Assembly (NCBI GenBank): GCA_001769505.1
Contig: MEOF01000049.1
Coordinates: forward strand, 62,001-126,000
Direction: 5' to 3'
From: Bacteroidetes bacterium GWF2_33_38
GTDB lineage: Bacteria > Bacteroidota > Bacteroidia > Bacteroidales > GWF2-33-38
DNA length: 64,000 nucleotides
The position numbers were made by a program, and so were the translations under genes. Below the pieces are notes generated by a model, which worked only from the letters and a program-made list of their open reading frames with translations, was not told the DNA's origin and searched no databases. Shown here piece by piece: positions 53,731 to 63,961 of the stretch (positions within the stretch are counted from its first letter, which is position 1; every line of letters starts with the position of its first letter).

Positions 53731-54480
53731 TTACTCGTGATTCATAAACCCTTGTTTGCTGATAACATCTAAATATTCTTTTGAAAAATGAATATTATTT
53801 GTTTTTGTGTATCGTTTTTCGGTAAATATTTGAGCTAAGGTTTCGGTTTCGTTTACCTTAATTAAATCTTTGGTTTCGTCGAGATTTTCTTTTTCTGAAT
53901 ACAAATTATTGATATCGTCTTTTGTATAATCGTGATAAACATTGTTGTGTACAATTGCTTCTAATGGAAGTCGGTCGGTTAATTTCGGCTGTTCGTCGGC
54001 ATAACCCACAACTAAGGTGGTAACCGGAACAACTCCCTTGGGAAGTTTAAGAATTTCAACAATTTTTGCAGCAGTGTAATTCGTTGTCCCTAAATAACAA
54101 ATTCCAAGACCTTCGTCTTCGGCTTGAATTGCAGCATTTTGGGCGGCAATTACGGCATCAATCGATGCTGTGTAAAATGATAAAAAGTTGTCGTATCCAG
54201 GTTTCGCATTTCTACATTCACACCATTTATTAAAACGATTAAAGTCGGCACAAAAAGTTAATACTACAGGAGCATCAGTTACCATTTTTTGATTAAAATG
54301 ACAGCCCAATAATTGCGATTTTATATCAGAATCTTTGGTAACGATAATGCTATAAACTTGCATATTCCCAGTGTTCGAAGCTCTTGATGCTGCTTTTAAA
54401 ATTTTATTTAATTGTTCGTCTTCAATCGAATCCGATTTGTATTTTCTAATGGTTCGATGCTCAAAAATTGCTTTAATCAT
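53731..54480 (-). CDS. Nitroreductase-family oxidoreductase
   Basis: 249 aa, FMN-dependent nitroreductase fold (EHRTIRKYKSD, ASRASNTGNMQVYSIIVTK, LPKGVVPVTTLVVGYAD). It resembles NfsA-type enzymes that reduce nitroaromatics or quinones with NAD(P)H. The ATG at 54480 is preferred over a TTG two codons earlier. Confidence 0.88.
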   Translation of the reverse strand: MIKAIFEHRTIRKYKSDSIEDEQLNKILKAASRASNTGNMQVYSIIVTKDSDIKSQLLGCHFNQKMVTDAPVVLTFCADFNRFNKWCECRNAKPGYDNFLSFYTASIDAVIAAQNAAIQAEDEGLGICYLGTTNYTAAKIVEILKLPKGVVPVTTLVVGYADEQPKLTDRLPLEAIVHNNVYHDYTKDDINNLYSEKENLDETKDLIKVNETETLAQIFTEKRYTKTNNIHFSKEYLDVISKQGFMNHE

Positions 54481-54638
54481 AATCAATAATCTAACGTGAT
54501 TTGAAACAAAATTAGATATAAAATTCGATTCACATCTAATGTATTTTTAAAATTACGAATAATCTTATTTTAAAACATAGTTTGTGAAGCATAATATTTC
54601 GAAAAAAACAAATAATTTATAAATAACCATGTTTTTTT

Positions 54639-54669
54639 TTTGAAGTATTGTAAAAAAAAAGTATGTTTG
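54639..54669 (+). promoter_or_regulatory. Consensus Bacteroidota promoter of the micro-lipoprotein gene
   Basis: TTTG at 54639-54642 (-33) and TATGTTTG at 54662-54669 (-7), spaced 19 bases apart, fit the Bacteroidota consensus. The expected start is near 54676, giving a leader of about 27 nt before the ATG at 54703. Confidence 0.6.
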
Positions 54670-54702
54670 TGCATCAAATGATTATGATTGAAGAATAGTA
54701 AA

Positions 54703-54831
54703 ATGAAAAAATTATTATACGCAACATTGGTGCTAGTGGTTATGAGTATAGTTTTTAGCTCATGCAAAAGCCACGAAAAATGTCCAGCTTACGGACAAGC
54801 AAAAACTGAACAAGTTCAGGATTTAGCATAA
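54703..54831 (+). CDS. Micro-lipoprotein of 42 aa
   Basis: The ORF is MKKLLYATLVLVVMSIVFSS followed by CKSHEKCPAYG and a polar tail ending VQDLA. The Lys-Lys hydrophobic stretch with FSSC is a strong lipobox with acylated Cys21, so the mature peptide is only 22 aa. A consensus promoter precedes it. The gene is too short for ordinary ORF filters. I recall similar short lipoproteins in Bacteroidota, but no function is known to me. It might be a surface-exposed or membrane-stress peptide. Confidence 0.72.
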   Translation: MKKLLYATLVLVVMSIVFSSCKSHEKCPAYGQAKTEQVQDLA

Positions 54832-54870
54832 TCATACTACTCAATTTCTTTTCTCTTCCATTTTTTTTAG

Positions 54871-54878
54871 TAAATTTG
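54871..54878 (+). promoter_or_regulatory. -7 box of the beta-barrel protein gene
   Basis: TAAATTTG matches TAnnTTTG. It places the start of transcription near 54885, downstream of the TTG at 54882, so translation should begin at the ATG at 54903. Confidence 0.5.
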
Positions 54879-54902
54879 TAATTGTTATCAATTGCGTTTT
54901 TT

Positions 54903-55685
54903 ATGTTTAAGCGAATATTTTTGCTTATTTCTTTTTGTGTCCTTGTCGGCAATTTGTATTCTCAGGGTGAAATTGACGATCAGCGAAAAATATTTTTTCG
55001 TAACGAGACTTCATTTGGAGGCTATCTTAGTTCTACAGGATATGGAATTGGCTATCAACATGCCAAAAGGCTTGATGGATATAAAAAAAATCTTATCGAA
55101 ATTGATTTGGTAACGATTAATCACCCGAAAGAAAAAAAAACTCAAAATCCGTATATTGATCAAAATCAGAAACGATTTGTTTTCGGGAAATTAAATTCAC
55201 TAATGTCTTTAAGAGTTGGCATTGGACGACAAAAGGAATTATATTCAAAGTTTGACAAAGGAGGAATATCGGTTCGCCGCTATTTTACTTTTGGTTCATC
55301 GCTCGGAATTGTAAAGCCAATGTACTACGAAGTATTGTACCCAACTGGAACACCAAATGAATACTATGTTGTAACCGAAAAATTTAATTCAACCATTCAT
55401 AATGTTACCGATATTTATAGCCGATCATCGTTTTGGATAGGAATTGATGAGTTGAAATTTATTCCAGGTGCTTATTTCAAATACGGATTTACTTTTGAGT
55501 TTGGAGAATACGATGAATTTTTGAGAGCCATTGATTTAGGAATTATTCTAGATGCTTATATAAAGGAAACTCCAATAATGGCTATTGAAGAAAATAATCA
55601 AATTTATCTATCATTATTTCTAAGCTATCGAATAGGAAAGGTTTATAGCAAACGCCAAAAGAGTATTGATGAATCGGAATTTTGA
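54903..55685 (+). CDS. Predicted outer-membrane beta-barrel protein, unknown function
   Basis: 260 aa with a signal peptide (MFKRIFLLISFCVLVGNLYSQ). The remainder has alternating aromatic and small residues typical of barrel strands (FRNETSFGGYLSSTGYGIGYQ, YFTFGSSLGIVK, YLSLFLSYRIGKVYS). It resembles hypothetical Bacteroidota outer-membrane proteins. It lies between the micro-lipoprotein and lipA with its own promoter. No function is inferred. Confidence 0.75.
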   Translation: MFKRIFLLISFCVLVGNLYSQGEIDDQRKIFFRNETSFGGYLSSTGYGIGYQHAKRLDGYKKNLIEIDLVTINHPKEKKTQNPYIDQNQKRFVFGKLNSLMSLRVGIGRQKELYSKFDKGGISVRRYFTFGSSLGIVKPMYYEVLYPTGTPNEYYVVTEKFNSTIHNVTDIYSRSSFWIGIDELKFIPGAYFKYGFTFEFGEYDEFLRAIDLGIILDAYIKETPIMAIEENNQIYLSLFLSYRIGKVYSKRQKSIDESEF

Positions 55686-55716
55686 TAAATCGCCACAAAA
55701 ATTAATTATAAAAAAA

Positions 55717-55724
55717 TATCTTTG
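55717..55724 (+). promoter_or_regulatory. -7 box of lipA
   Basis: TATCTTTG matches TAnnTTTG and overlaps the TTG at 55722, so the ATG at 55743 is the likely lipA start, with a leader of about 12 nt. Confidence 0.5.
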
Positions 55725-55742
55725 TCGGCAAATCATACCAAA

Positions 55743-56585
55743 ATGACAATGAGAACAAAACCTTCGTGGTTAAAAGTAAAACTTCCTATAGGAAAAAGTT
55801 ATGTTGCTGTTAAAGAAATTGTTTCATCCCACAAATTACACACAATTTGCCAAAGTGGAAGTTGTCCAAACATTGGAGAATGCTGGGGAAATGGAACAGC
55901 CACTTTCATGATTTTAGGAAATATTTGCACTCGGTCATGTAAATTTTGTGCTGTACAAACTGGGAAACCCGATATTGTTGACGTTGAAGAACCAATGAAT
56001 GTCGCAAAATCGATTCAATTGATGAAACTAAAACATTGCGTAGTAACCTCTGTCGATAGAGACGACCTTCCTGATGGTGGAGCAGAAATTTGGGCTCAGA
56101 CCGTTCGTGCAATCAAACAATTAAATCCACAAACAACGATTGAAACATTGATTCCTGATTTTCAAGGAAATAAAAAATTACTCAATAAAATTATTGAAGT
56201 CAAACCCGATGTTGTATCACATAATCTTGAAACAGGAATTCGAACCACGAAATTATTGCGTAACCAAGCAATTTATGAGCGAAGCTTGGAGGTTTTGCGA
56301 TATTTGAAAGAAAACGGAATTATAACAAAATCAGGAATAATGGTAGGAGTAGGTGAAACCGATGATGAAATATATCAAGTTATGGACGATTTATTAAAAG
56401 TTAAATGTGACATCATGACGATTGGACAATATTTGCAACCAACAAAAGAACATTTACCTGTCGAACGTTATGTAACTCCAGAACAATTTGACCAATACAA
56501 AAAAGTGGGATTAGAGAAAGGGTTTAAGTTTTTTGAAAGCGCCCCTTTGGTGCGTTCCTCATATCATGCGGAAAAACATATTTAA
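55743..56585 (+). CDS. lipA: Lipoyl synthase
   Basis: Radical SAM enzyme of 280 aa that inserts two sulfurs into octanoyl groups on lipoate-dependent complexes. The two cluster motifs are CQSGSCPNIGECWGNGTATF (auxiliary 4Fe-4S) and CTRSCKFCAV (radical SAM 4Fe-4S). The C-terminal Arg-Ser-Ser-Tyr segment (VRSSYHAEKH) is present. It is monocistronic; lipB is not in the window. Confidence 0.96.
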   Translation: MTMRTKPSWLKVKLPIGKSYVAVKEIVSSHKLHTICQSGSCPNIGECWGNGTATFMILGNICTRSCKFCAVQTGKPDIVDVEEPMNVAKSIQLMKLKHCVVTSVDRDDLPDGGAEIWAQTVRAIKQLNPQTTIETLIPDFQGNKKLLNKIIEVKPDVVSHNLETGIRTTKLLRNQAIYERSLEVLRYLKENGIITKSGIMVGVGETDDEIYQVMDDLLKVKCDIMTIGQYLQPTKEHLPVERYVTPEQFDQYKKVGLEKGFKFFESAPLVRSSYHAEKHI

Positions 56586-56671
56586 CTCGTCAAAAAACCT
56601 TTGATTTTTTTCAAAATAGATGTATATTGGTGCTCTAAATATGTAATAATTAGTTAAGTAAATATAACAAC

Positions 56672-59524
56672 ATGAAAACTAGAATTTTACCATTATTTTT
56701 AATCGCATTTGTCGCTGGAATTTTTGGCACTTATTCTTTGTCTAAAGAAAAAAGTAGCGTTTATGTTCCTCGAGAAAAGTCGGAGTATGCTAAAAAAAGA
56801 GATATTTCGGGAGCTATGGAGTGGAGAAATAAACGTCAGGCAAACTTTGTAACTGGCGAAATTGACCCTAAAGATGTTATTAAAGCTCAACAACAAGCAA
56901 GGGCATTACGAATGAATAAAAACACAAGTTCAATAGTTCCTGAGTGGATTGAAATGGGACCTGATAATGTTGGTGGTAGAACAAGAGCAATTCTTATTGA
57001 TAAAGACGATCATGATTTATTATTTGCCGCAGGAGTTTCTGGTGGTATATGGAAATCTACAAATGCCGGTCAGTCATGGAACAAAATTACCGATGAAAGT
57101 GATTCTTGGGACAATTTGAACTTTGTTTCGATTTGTCAAGCTGCAAATGGTGATATTTATGCAGGTACAGGCGAGGGAATGTATCATCCAACAGGAGTTG
57201 GAAGTGGAGGTTTTTATGGACAAGGAATCTGGAAATCGGAAGATTTAGGTGTAACTTGGACTCAATTAGCATCAACTTGGACTACCGACGATGAAAAAGA
57301 TATTTTTATAGAAGTTAATAAATTAGCAGCTGACCCAACCAACGAAAATAGAATTTATGCTGCAACAAAAAAAGGACTCCGAGTAACCGACGATGGTGGA
57401 GCAACTTGGGTTTGCCCATTTGCATTCACATATCAAAACATGAGAAGTTCTGACGTAAAAGTTGCTAGCGATGGTACTGTTATTACGGCTGTTGGAGTTT
57501 CTTGTTTTCTTGCTCAAGCTAATAGTGATGCTGATAGTTTATCATTCGTATTAAAATCAAAATCTTCTGGCTATCAAGCAGCTGAATTAATTAATTCTTC
57601 GGGGGTTGGTCGCATAGAGTTTGCTTTTTCTCCTGACGATCCAAACTATGTTTATTGTGCTGCTGCAAAGAGTGATGGCACGATGGATCATGTTTACCGT
57701 TCAACGGATAAAGGACAAAAATGGAGTGTGATTGCAACTGGTGGCGATTATTTTCAACCATATCGTAATCAAGGCGAATATGACAATGTAATTGCAGTAT
57801 TTCCAGGAAACAAAAATAAAGTTGTGTTAGGAGGTATTGATTTGTGGGTATGGGAAAATGGAGGTTCTTTTGAACAAACAACACTTTGGAGTTTAAGTCC
57901 ATATCACCCAAATTATGTTCATGCCGATATTCACACCATCGTTTTCCATCCTGATTATGCAAATCATTCAACATTCTATGTTGGTTGTGATGGAGGAATT
58001 TCTAAAACTGATGATGGAGGAACAAGTTTTTATACTGCTAACAGAAACTACAATGTAACACAATTCTATGCAATTGCTTTTTCTCCAACTGGCGAAGTCG
58101 TTGGAGGAACACAAGACAATGGAACACAGTATATTTCTCGCGAAGGAAATACCGATCAAGCAGCTGTTGAGGTTTCTGGTGGAGACGGAGGATATTGCGA
58201 AGTTTCTACATTAAATCCAGATATTTCGTTTGGTTCTGTTTATTACACAGATGTTCGCATTGGATTTGCTAAAGGTGAATATATGAGTAGTTATTATTAT
58301 GGAGGTGGTGGAAACTTTGTAACGCCATTAAAATTATGGGAATCGTTTAACGATGTTTACAGTACTGATTCTGTAGAGTATATACTGCCTAAAGAATTAC
58401 CAGATTCAATTACAAATCCGACTCATGAAGATTCTGTTTACATCGAATTGGGAGATACATTGCATTTGAAGAGCAGCATTAATGAGTTGCCAATTTTTCA
58501 TATTACTGATAAGGAATATCTATATGGTGACACTGTTCGTGTTCAAGATACTTATCAAGCAGCGATTGCTATTGGATTCGACAATAGTGTTATTTTTGCT
58601 AGAGATCCGTTGAGTCAAGCATCTCCAACTACACATTTCATTGGAACAAATATGCTTGGAACTGTTGAAACATTGGAGTTCTCAAAAGATGGAAATTATT
58701 TGTATGTCGCAACTGATTATGGGTATTTATATAGAATTGACAGTGTTCTTTATGCAAGAGCCGAAATAGATTCAGCTTTAGCCGAGGCAGACTTAATCGC
58801 TTCGTTTAGCCAAATAATTACAGGAATTGCAGTTGACCCAGAAAATCCAGATAGAGTTGTTATTTCTTTAGGAAACTATGGAGAAACAGAATATGTATAT
58901 TATTCTGAAGATGCAACTTCGGCAACTCCAACATTTGTATCAAAACAAGGAAACTTACCTGAAGCTCCTGCCTATTCAGTTCTTATCGACTGGGATTTAG
59001 AAAACTTTGTTATGTTGGGAACCGAAACGGGTGTTTATTATACCGAAGATATTACGGCTACTACTCCTGTTTGGATTGCCGCTGAAGGATTTCCGACAGT
59101 TCCTACTTACATGCTTCGTCAACAAATAAATCCAAATAGCTGGAAAACAGGAGTTTATAATCATGGATTTATATATGCTGGAACGCATGGTAGAGGAATT
59201 TTCAGAACAGAAACTTTAAAAGGACCAACAGCTGTAAAAGAAATTAAAGATATCGCAAGCAAAGCAGCAGATAAGTTTATTAATGTTTTTCCAAATCCTG
59301 TTGTTGATATTGCAAATGTTACATTAACAATTAAAGAAAATACAAATGTTCAAATAGCAGTTTACAACTTACAAGGCAAATTGGTTGCAAAACAAGTTTA
59401 CGACAACCAACTTAAAGGGAAACGTAATTATAGCTTTGATGTAGCTAGCTTGAATAATGGAACTTATATTGTTAAAGTTTTAGTAGGAACAGAAGTTAAA
59501 ACTTCGAAGTTCTTAAAATACTAA
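56672..59524 (+). CDS. BNR/sortilin-like repeat protein with T9SS type A sorting domain
   Basis: 950 aa with a signal peptide (1-22). A beta-propeller is built of BNR/VPS10-like blades (GGIWKSTNAGQSW, QGIWKSEDLGVTW, VTDDGGATW, VYRSTDKGQKW, GGISKTDDGGTSF). Relatives are annotated as glycosyl hydrolase or sortilin-like, but no catalytic residues could be assigned. The end (about 875-950, VFPNPVVDIANVTLTIKE) is a type A T9SS domain. Probably a cell-surface or secreted binding protein. Confidence 0.87.
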   Translation: MKTRILPLFLIAFVAGIFGTYSLSKEKSSVYVPREKSEYAKKRDISGAMEWRNKRQANFVTGEIDPKDVIKAQQQARALRMNKNTSSIVPEWIEMGPDNVGGRTRAILIDKDDHDLLFAAGVSGGIWKSTNAGQSWNKITDESDSWDNLNFVSICQAANGDIYAGTGEGMYHPTGVGSGGFYGQGIWKSEDLGVTWTQLASTWTTDDEKDIFIEVNKLAADPTNENRIYAATKKGLRVTDDGGATWVCPFAFTYQNMRSSDVKVASDGTVITAVGVSCFLAQANSDADSLSFVLKSKSSGYQAAELINSSGVGRIEFAFSPDDPNYVYCAAAKSDGTMDHVYRSTDKGQKWSVIATGGDYFQPYRNQGEYDNVIAVFPGNKNKVVLGGIDLWVWENGGSFEQTTLWSLSPYHPNYVHADIHTIVFHPDYANHSTFYVGCDGGISKTDDGGTSFYTANRNYNVTQFYAIAFSPTGEVVGGTQDNGTQYISREGNTDQAAVEVSGGDGGYCEVSTLNPDISFGSVYYTDVRIGFAKGEYMSSYYYGGGGNFVTPLKLWESFNDVYSTDSVEYILPKELPDSITNPTHEDSVYIELGDTLHLKSSINELPIFHITDKEYLYGDTVRVQDTYQAAIAIGFDNSVIFARDPLSQASPTTHFIGTNMLGTVETLEFSKDGNYLYVATDYGYLYRIDSVLYARAEIDSALAEADLIASFSQIITGIAVDPENPDRVVISLGNYGETEYVYYSEDATSATPTFVSKQGNLPEAPAYSVLIDWDLENFVMLGTETGVYYTEDITATTPVWIAAEGFPTVPTYMLRQQINPNSWKTGVYNHGFIYAGTHGRGIFRTETLKGPTAVKEIKDIASKAADKFINVFPNPVVDIANVTLTIKENTNVQIAVYNLQGKLVAKQVYDNQLKGKRNYSFDVASLNNGTYIVKVLVGTEVKTSKFLKY

Positions 59525-59540
59525 TAAGAGCCAAATATTA

Positions 59541-59572
59541 AAAAAAAGGTCTCTTTTTTGAGACCTTTTTTG
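59541..59572 (+). terminator. Terminator of the BNR-repeat protein gene
   Basis: AAAAAGGTCTC and GAGACCTTTTT form a perfect stem around TTTTTT, with T-rich tails, about 17 bp after the stop. Confidence 0.8.
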
Positions 59573-59604
59573 TTTATAGATATTTAAAAAACAAGTTATT
59601 TTAT

Positions 59605-59612
59605 TAACTTTG
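59605..59612 (+). promoter_or_regulatory. -7 box of gap
   Basis: TAACTTTG matches TAnnTTTG, 42 bases before the ATG at 59654. The leader would be about 35 nt. Confidence 0.5.
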
Positions 59613-59635
59613 TTAGCAATTAAAAATAGATTTAA

Positions 59636-60661
<1,026 letters not shown>

Positions 60662-60683
60662 AAAATATTTTCTAAATATAATT

Positions 60684-60713
60684 AAAAGGAGAGCTGAAAA
60701 GTTCTCCTTTTTG
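60684..60713 (+). terminator. Terminator of gap
   Basis: AAAAGGAGA and TCTCCTTTTT pair around a short GCTGAAAAGT loop, with a T tail. An A run on the other side makes it usable by the converging minus-strand genes. Confidence 0.75.
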
Positions 60714-60732
60714 CTTTTGCAAAAGGGAAGTT

Positions 60733-61125
60733 TTAGGTTTGATTTTTCTTGACCTTATTGAAATACACAACATGTAATATTTCGAGAAACGAAGATGCAA
60801 AATACAGTGCGACGAATAAAATAATAATTTCGTTTATCTGTTTTTCAGGAGCATAGAACAATATAAAAATTGAGGCTATCAGGTAAACCAATAGCTTTAT
60901 TACTCGAAAAACTAGGCTTAAAAATGCTCGTTTTTTTTCGTGATGTTTTTGAATACTATCGAGAGCAAAATAGCTGATTAATGTTACAAAAAATGTAAAC
61001 AACATTAGATTGCAGGCAAATCCAACAACCGATTTTTCCGCTCCATAAAACACGTATAGAAAAATAAGAATCGAAATGTAAAAAATAAGGAGAAGTATAT
61101 AACTTATGACTCGTCGGGTAATCAT
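60733..61125 (-). CDS. Small integral membrane protein near AtpI-like gene
   Basis: 130 aa with four predicted helices (VISYILLLIFYISILIFLYV, LMLFTFFVTLISYFAL, VIKLLVYLIASIFILFY, IIILFVALYFASSFLEILHV). The overlapping start with the upstream AtpI-like stop (TAATG) shows translational coupling. In many Bacteroidota this place in an atp cluster is held by an unnamed membrane protein ahead of atpB. Here no atpB follows and gap converges. The function is unknown. Confidence 0.75.
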   Translation of the reverse strand: MITRRVISYILLLIFYISILIFLYVFYGAEKSVVGFACNLMLFTFFVTLISYFALDSIQKHHEKKRAFLSLVFRVIKLLVYLIASIFILFYAPEKQINEIIILFVALYFASSFLEILHVVYFNKVKKNQT

Positions 61126-61361
61126 TATTTTTTGATAAAATCTTTCAAGACTAGATAAATAGAGCCCATAACGGATATTAGTGATAGAAAGATAGTAAAT
61201 ATAGGCGTTTTAAATTCAAAATATTTATCTAGCCAATCACCACCAAAAACTCCGATTAAAATTACAGCAACCATCTGAAATGCAACAGATGAGTACTTAA
61301 CGTAATTATTTAATTGATTTTTCGAATGCAGGTTTTGCCTGTTGGTTTTTTTGGTCTCCAT
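61125..61361 (-). CDS. AtpZ/AtpI-family protein
   Basis: 78 aa with two helices (SSVAFQMVAVILIGVFGGDWL and IFTIFLSLISVMGSIYLVL), the AtpI/AtpZ pattern of F1Fo-ATPase assembly or ion-transport helpers. Its N-terminal codons overlap the bactofilin gene by about 56 bp, because no later ATG precedes the first helix. No ATP synthase subunits are encoded beside it. Confidence 0.78.
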   Translation of the reverse strand: METKKTNRQNLHSKNQLNNYVKYSSVAFQMVAVILIGVFGGDWLDKYFEFKTPIFTIFLSLISVMGSIYLVLKDFIKK

Positions 61362-61716
61362 TTAACGATGCCGAATTAGCTGACATATTGCAAGTTCCTG
61401 TAAAAACAGCACCTGGTTCTACGGTAAGTCTATTAGTTATAATGTCGCCAAAAATTTTAGCTGTAAGTTTTAGTGTAAGTAATTCTGAAATGGTAATTCT
61501 TCCTTCAACTACTCCTGAAATATCAGCATTTTTGCAAATTATTTCCCCTTTTATTTTACCGGTTTCTCCTATTACAAGCTTACCTTTTGTATTCAAATTG
61601 CCATTGAGACTTCCGTCGATACGAATATCTCCGTTCGACTCAATATCGCCAACAATCGTAGTCCCAACACCTATCAGGTTGATTGCTTTTACTTCGGTTT
61701 CATTATTTTTTCCCAT
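61306..61716 (-). CDS. Bactofilin (polymer-forming cytoskeletal protein)
   Basis: 136 aa with a central right-handed beta-helix (GTTIVGDIESNGDIRIDGSL, KLVIGETGKIKGEIICKN, FGDIITNRLTVEPGAVFTG). Bactofilins self-assemble into filaments that position cell-wall or surface machinery. The C-terminal Lys/Gln-rich tail overlaps the AtpI-like gene in a different frame. Confidence 0.9.
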   Translation of the reverse strand: MGKNNETEVKAINLIGVGTTIVGDIESNGDIRIDGSLNGNLNTKGKLVIGETGKIKGEIICKNADISGVVEGRITISELLTLKLTAKIFGDIITNRLTVEPGAVFTGTCNMSANSASLNGDQKNQQAKPAFEKSIK

Positions 61717-61798
61717 AATATTTTTTTTACGAAAAGCCTATAATCTTTTCTAATGAAACAATTATAATAAAACAAATATAAACAATTTTTGGATATAA

Positions 61799-61828
61799 AA
61801 AGAAAGCCTGAAAATTCAAGCTTTTTAT
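61799..61828 (-). terminator. Terminator of the rpmF-plsX-fabH operon
   Basis: AAGCTTGA and TCAGGCTT (minus-strand reading) pair with one G-U, followed by a T-rich tail, just beyond the fabH stop. Confidence 0.55.
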
Positions 61829-61831
61829 GTT

Positions 61832-62824
61832 TTATGAGTTATATGCCCATTTTAAATAAATGGTTCCCCAAGTAAATCCAGCACCGAATGCAGATAATAT
61901 AACATTATCGCCTTTTTTCAATTGATTTTCCCAATCACATAAACACAATGGAATTGTTGCAGCAGTTGTATTCCCATATTTTTCAATGTTAATCATTACT
62001 TTTTCTTTCTCTAATCCCATTCTTTTTGCTGTAGCTTCAATTATTCTCATATTTGCTTGATGGGGTACAAACCATGCAATATCATTAGACGTAAGATTGT
62101 GTTTTTCCATCATTTTTACAGATGTGTCTGCCATTCTTGAAACAGCATATTTAAAAACCGTCTGACCATCTTGATAAATAAAGTGTTCTTTTGCATCTAC
62201 GGTTTCGTGCGATGCAGGTTTAACAGAACCACCTGCTTTTTGATGTAAATAGTGTCTTCCTATTCCATCGACTTGTAAAATGGAATCAATGACTCCCAAA
62301 TTTTCAGTTGTTGGTTCTAACATAATCGCTGCTGCTCCATCTCCAAAGATAGGACAAGTACTTCTATCTTCATAATTAACAATTGAAGACATTTTTTCAG
62401 CTCCAACTACAATAACTTTTTTGTTCGAGCCTGTTTCAATAAATTTAGAAGCTGTGGTTAAAGCAAATACGAAACCTGAACAACCTGCATTTAAATCGTA
62501 ACTAAAAGCATTTTTAATTCCTACTTTGTCACAAATAATATTTGCTGTTGCAGGGAACTGCATATCAGGTGTTACAGTTGCACAAATCAATAAGTCAACT
62601 TCATCGGGAGACGTGTTTGTTTTTTCTAAAAGTTTTTTTACTGCTTCTGCACCCATATCTGAAGGTCCCTTCTCCCCTTTTAAAATATGGCGTTCTTTTA
62701 TCCCTATTCGGGTCATTATCCACTCATCAGAGGTATCAACCATTTTACTTAATTCTTCGTTTGTCAAAATATATTCTGGCAAATGATCGGCTACGCCTGT
62801 TATTGCAGCATTAATTTTTGTCAT
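61832..62824 (-). CDS. fabH: Beta-ketoacyl-ACP synthase III
   Basis: Starts fatty-acid synthesis by condensing acetyl-CoA with malonyl-ACP. 330 aa. The nucleophile is in [11 protein letters not shown], the His in [11 protein letters not shown] and the Asn in [10 protein letters not shown]. It overlaps the plsX stop by one base (TAATG), so it is translationally coupled. Confidence 0.97.
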   Translation of the reverse strand: MTKINAAITGVADHLPEYILTNEELSKMVDTSDEWIMTRIGIKERHILKGEKGPSDMGAEAVKKLLEKTNTSPDEVDLLICATVTPDMQFPATANIICDKVGIKNAFSYDLNAGCSGFVFALTTASKFIETGSNKKVIVVGAEKMSSIVNYEDRSTCPIFGDGAAAIMLEPTTENLGVIDSILQVDGIGRHYLHQKAGGSVKPASHETVDAKEHFIYQDGQTVFKYAVSRMADTSVKMMEKHNLTSNDIAWFVPHQANMRIIEATAKRMGLEKEKVMINIEKYGNTTAATIPLCLCDWENQLKKGDNVILSAFGAGFTWGTIYLKWAYNS

Positions 62825-63768
62825 TATTTAAATGATTCTTTTATTTTTTGAACTATTTTTGATTCTGCCATACTTTGTGTATGTAAAATCATATTTTTTA
62901 TAGCTATTTCGCTTGATCCACCATGACCAATCATCACAACAGAGTTTACTCCTAAAACCGGAGACCCTCCATGGCTTTCAGAATTAAAACGATTGAGATA
63001 TGCATCGTTTATGTTTCTTTTTTGAGCAACATTGTATATCGATTCAGCAAATTTAAGAAGAACATTACCAGTAAATCCATCGGTGATTACAACGTCTAAG
63101 TCATTTTTACTAAATAAGTCAGAACCTTCAACATTCCCTATAAAATTGAACTCTTTAGTTCCCTTCATTAATTCGTGTGCCGATTTCGTCAATAAATTTC
63201 CTTTTTCCTCTTCCGAACCAATATTTAATAACCCAACTCTAGGATTTTTTATACCATAAACATTTTCAGCATAAAGCGAACCAAGTATTGCATATTGATA
63301 CAAAATATCGGGCTTGCAATCAACATTAATTCCAACATCGCAAACAATTAAATTGCCTCCGTCCAATTTAGGGAAAGCAGCTGTAATTGTAGGTCGTATC
63401 ACGCCAGGAATAGATTTAATGGTGTGCATTGCACCCACAAGCATAGCACCAGTACTACCAGCACTTGCAAAACCATCAATATTTCCTGCAAGCAGTTCTC
63501 TAAACCCTACAGCAATGCTCGAATCTGGTTTTTGTTGAAAAGTTTTGGCAGGATGCTCTCCCATTCCAATAACTTCGTTTGTATTATGAATTTTTACGTT
63601 GTTAGGATTAAAGTTAACTTCTTTGAAAATTTCAAGTATCTGTTCCTTTTTTCCAAACAATACTAATTCAACATTAGAAGGGAGTTGCTCGTATGCTTTG
63701 ATAGCACCTAAAGTAGTTAGTCTGGGAGCAAAATCGCCTCCCATAATATCAACTCCTATCCTCATCAT
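62824..63768 (-). CDS. plsX: Phosphate acyltransferase
   Basis: Makes acyl-phosphate from acyl-ACP for phospholipid synthesis. 314 aa. The signature regions are [26 protein letters not shown] and [18 protein letters not shown]. It sits between rpmF and fabH, the common bacterial order linking ribosome and membrane synthesis. Confidence 0.96.
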   Translation of the reverse strand: MMRIGVDIMGGDFAPRLTTLGAIKAYEQLPSNVELVLFGKKEQILEIFKEVNFNPNNVKIHNTNEVIGMGEHPAKTFQQKPDSSIAVGFRELLAGNIDGFASAGSTGAMLVGAMHTIKSIPGVIRPTITAAFPKLDGGNLIVCDVGINVDCKPDILYQYAILGSLYAENVYGIKNPRVGLLNIGSEEEKGNLLTKSAHELMKGTKEFNFIGNVEGSDLFSKNDLDVVITDGFTGNVLLKFAESIYNVAQKRNINDAYLNRFNSESHGGSPVLGVNSVVMIGHGGSSEIAIKNMILHTQSMAESKIVQKIKESFK

Positions 63769-63775
63769 GATATAA

Positions 63776-63961
63776 TTATGCTGTTACTTGCTTCTCAACG
63801 GCTAATTTACCTCTATAATATCCACATTCTGGACAAACTCGGTGATATAAAACAGTAGCTCCACAGTTTGAGCAGCTTGCAACTGTTGGTATCTCAGCTT
63901 TGTGGTGAGTTCTTCTTTTATGTTTTCTCTGCTTCGACGTCTTTCTTTTTGGATGTGCCAT
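63776..63961 (-). CDS. rpmF: Ribosomal protein L32
   Basis: 61-aa large-subunit protein. Basic N-terminus (AHPKRKTSKQRKHKRRTHHK) and a zinc ribbon with Cys30, Cys33, Cys43 and Cys46 (CSNCG and CPECG), so it is the zinc-binding C+ form. It is followed by plsX after 7 bp. The DUF177 gene usually upstream would lie beyond the window. Confidence 0.96.
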   Translation of the reverse strand: MAHPKRKTSKQRKHKRRTHHKAEIPTVASCSNCGATVLYHRVCPECGYYRGKLAVEKQVTA

